In this document: piece after piece, positions 63,959 to 64,000 of the stretch
Layout of the letters: each line of letters opens with the position of its first letter
Numbering within the stretch: position 1 is the first letter of the stretch
NCBI GenBank assembly: GCA_947396885.1
Contig: OX377203.1
Coordinates: 1,984,001 to 2,048,000 of the forward strand
Reading direction: 5' to 3'
Length of the DNA stretch: 64,000 nucleotides
Source of the DNA: Heligmosomoides polygyrus polygyrus
Taxonomy: Eukaryota; Nematoda; Chromadorea; Rhabditida; Heligmosomidae
Position numbers and translations under genes: made by a program
Notes under the pieces: model-generated
What the model was told of the DNA's origin: nothing
The model's input: only the letters and a program-made list of their open reading frames with translations
Database searches by the model: none

Positions 63959-64000
63959 TTTTATGAAAAATAAATTCTGGTCAGTTATGCTCTCTCGAAT

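Overview
The window looks like repeat-dense, gene-poor nuclear DNA of a nematode, most likely a strongylid (hookworm-like) worm. The reasons are two exact copies of the 22-nt nematode spliced leader SL1, Tc1/Tc3- and mariner-type transposase relics, and RTE-type LINE fragments of a kind I associate with hookworm genomes. I found no operons, no prokaryotic genes, no rRNA and no convincing intact host gene. Most open reading frames here are translations of repeats.

Layout. 1-4 kb: a degenerate ~150-bp tandem repeat, then a complete 2.6-kb Tc1-like element (1224-3815) whose transposase is dead and is split by a second, pogo/DDE-type element. 4.3-6.1 kb: the arms of a foldback element enclosing a split SINE. 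6.1-7.4 kb: a TIR element filled by eight 113-bp units, each with a 12-bp-stem hairpin. Diverged single units recur in two other TIR elements (12178-12780, with a perfect 9-bp target duplication, and 14932-15234). 16-20.7 kb: two foldback elements, two exact SL1 sequences joined to a SINE tail, and a 1.4-kb element with ~345-bp inverted repeats and unrecognised ORFs. 21-29 kb: MITEs, AAAT-rich DNA, a mariner half abutting an RTE reverse transcriptase fragment, a long polypurine tract and a tandem duplication. 29-40 kb: RTE 3' ends, a Tc1-type helix-turn-helix fragment, and many SINEs. 41-46 kb: a 1.7-kb TIR element, a truncated mariner ending in (TAGA)n, RTE scraps, and a complete but mutated 1.26-kb mariner. 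47-53 kb: AT-rich satellite-like DNA, MITEs, a ~1-kb palindrome and one GC-rich island that could hold an exon. 54-64 kb: a Tc3-like element with nested SINE and MITE, more SINEs, a tandem array grading from young to old units, and a ~1.9-kb segmental duplication.

How the parts fit. The dominant SINE (about 290 bp, tRNA-like box A/B head, TTTATCC-type tail) is flanked by perfect 11-14-bp target duplications in five copies. LINE machinery must therefore have moved it. The RTE-like LINE, present only as 3' fragments and two internal scraps, is the obvious candidate. The same SINE tail occurs behind several different heads, including the SL1 sequence, which suggests a modular family. DNA transposons here are all defective. 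All assignments come from reading the sequence, and no database search was run.
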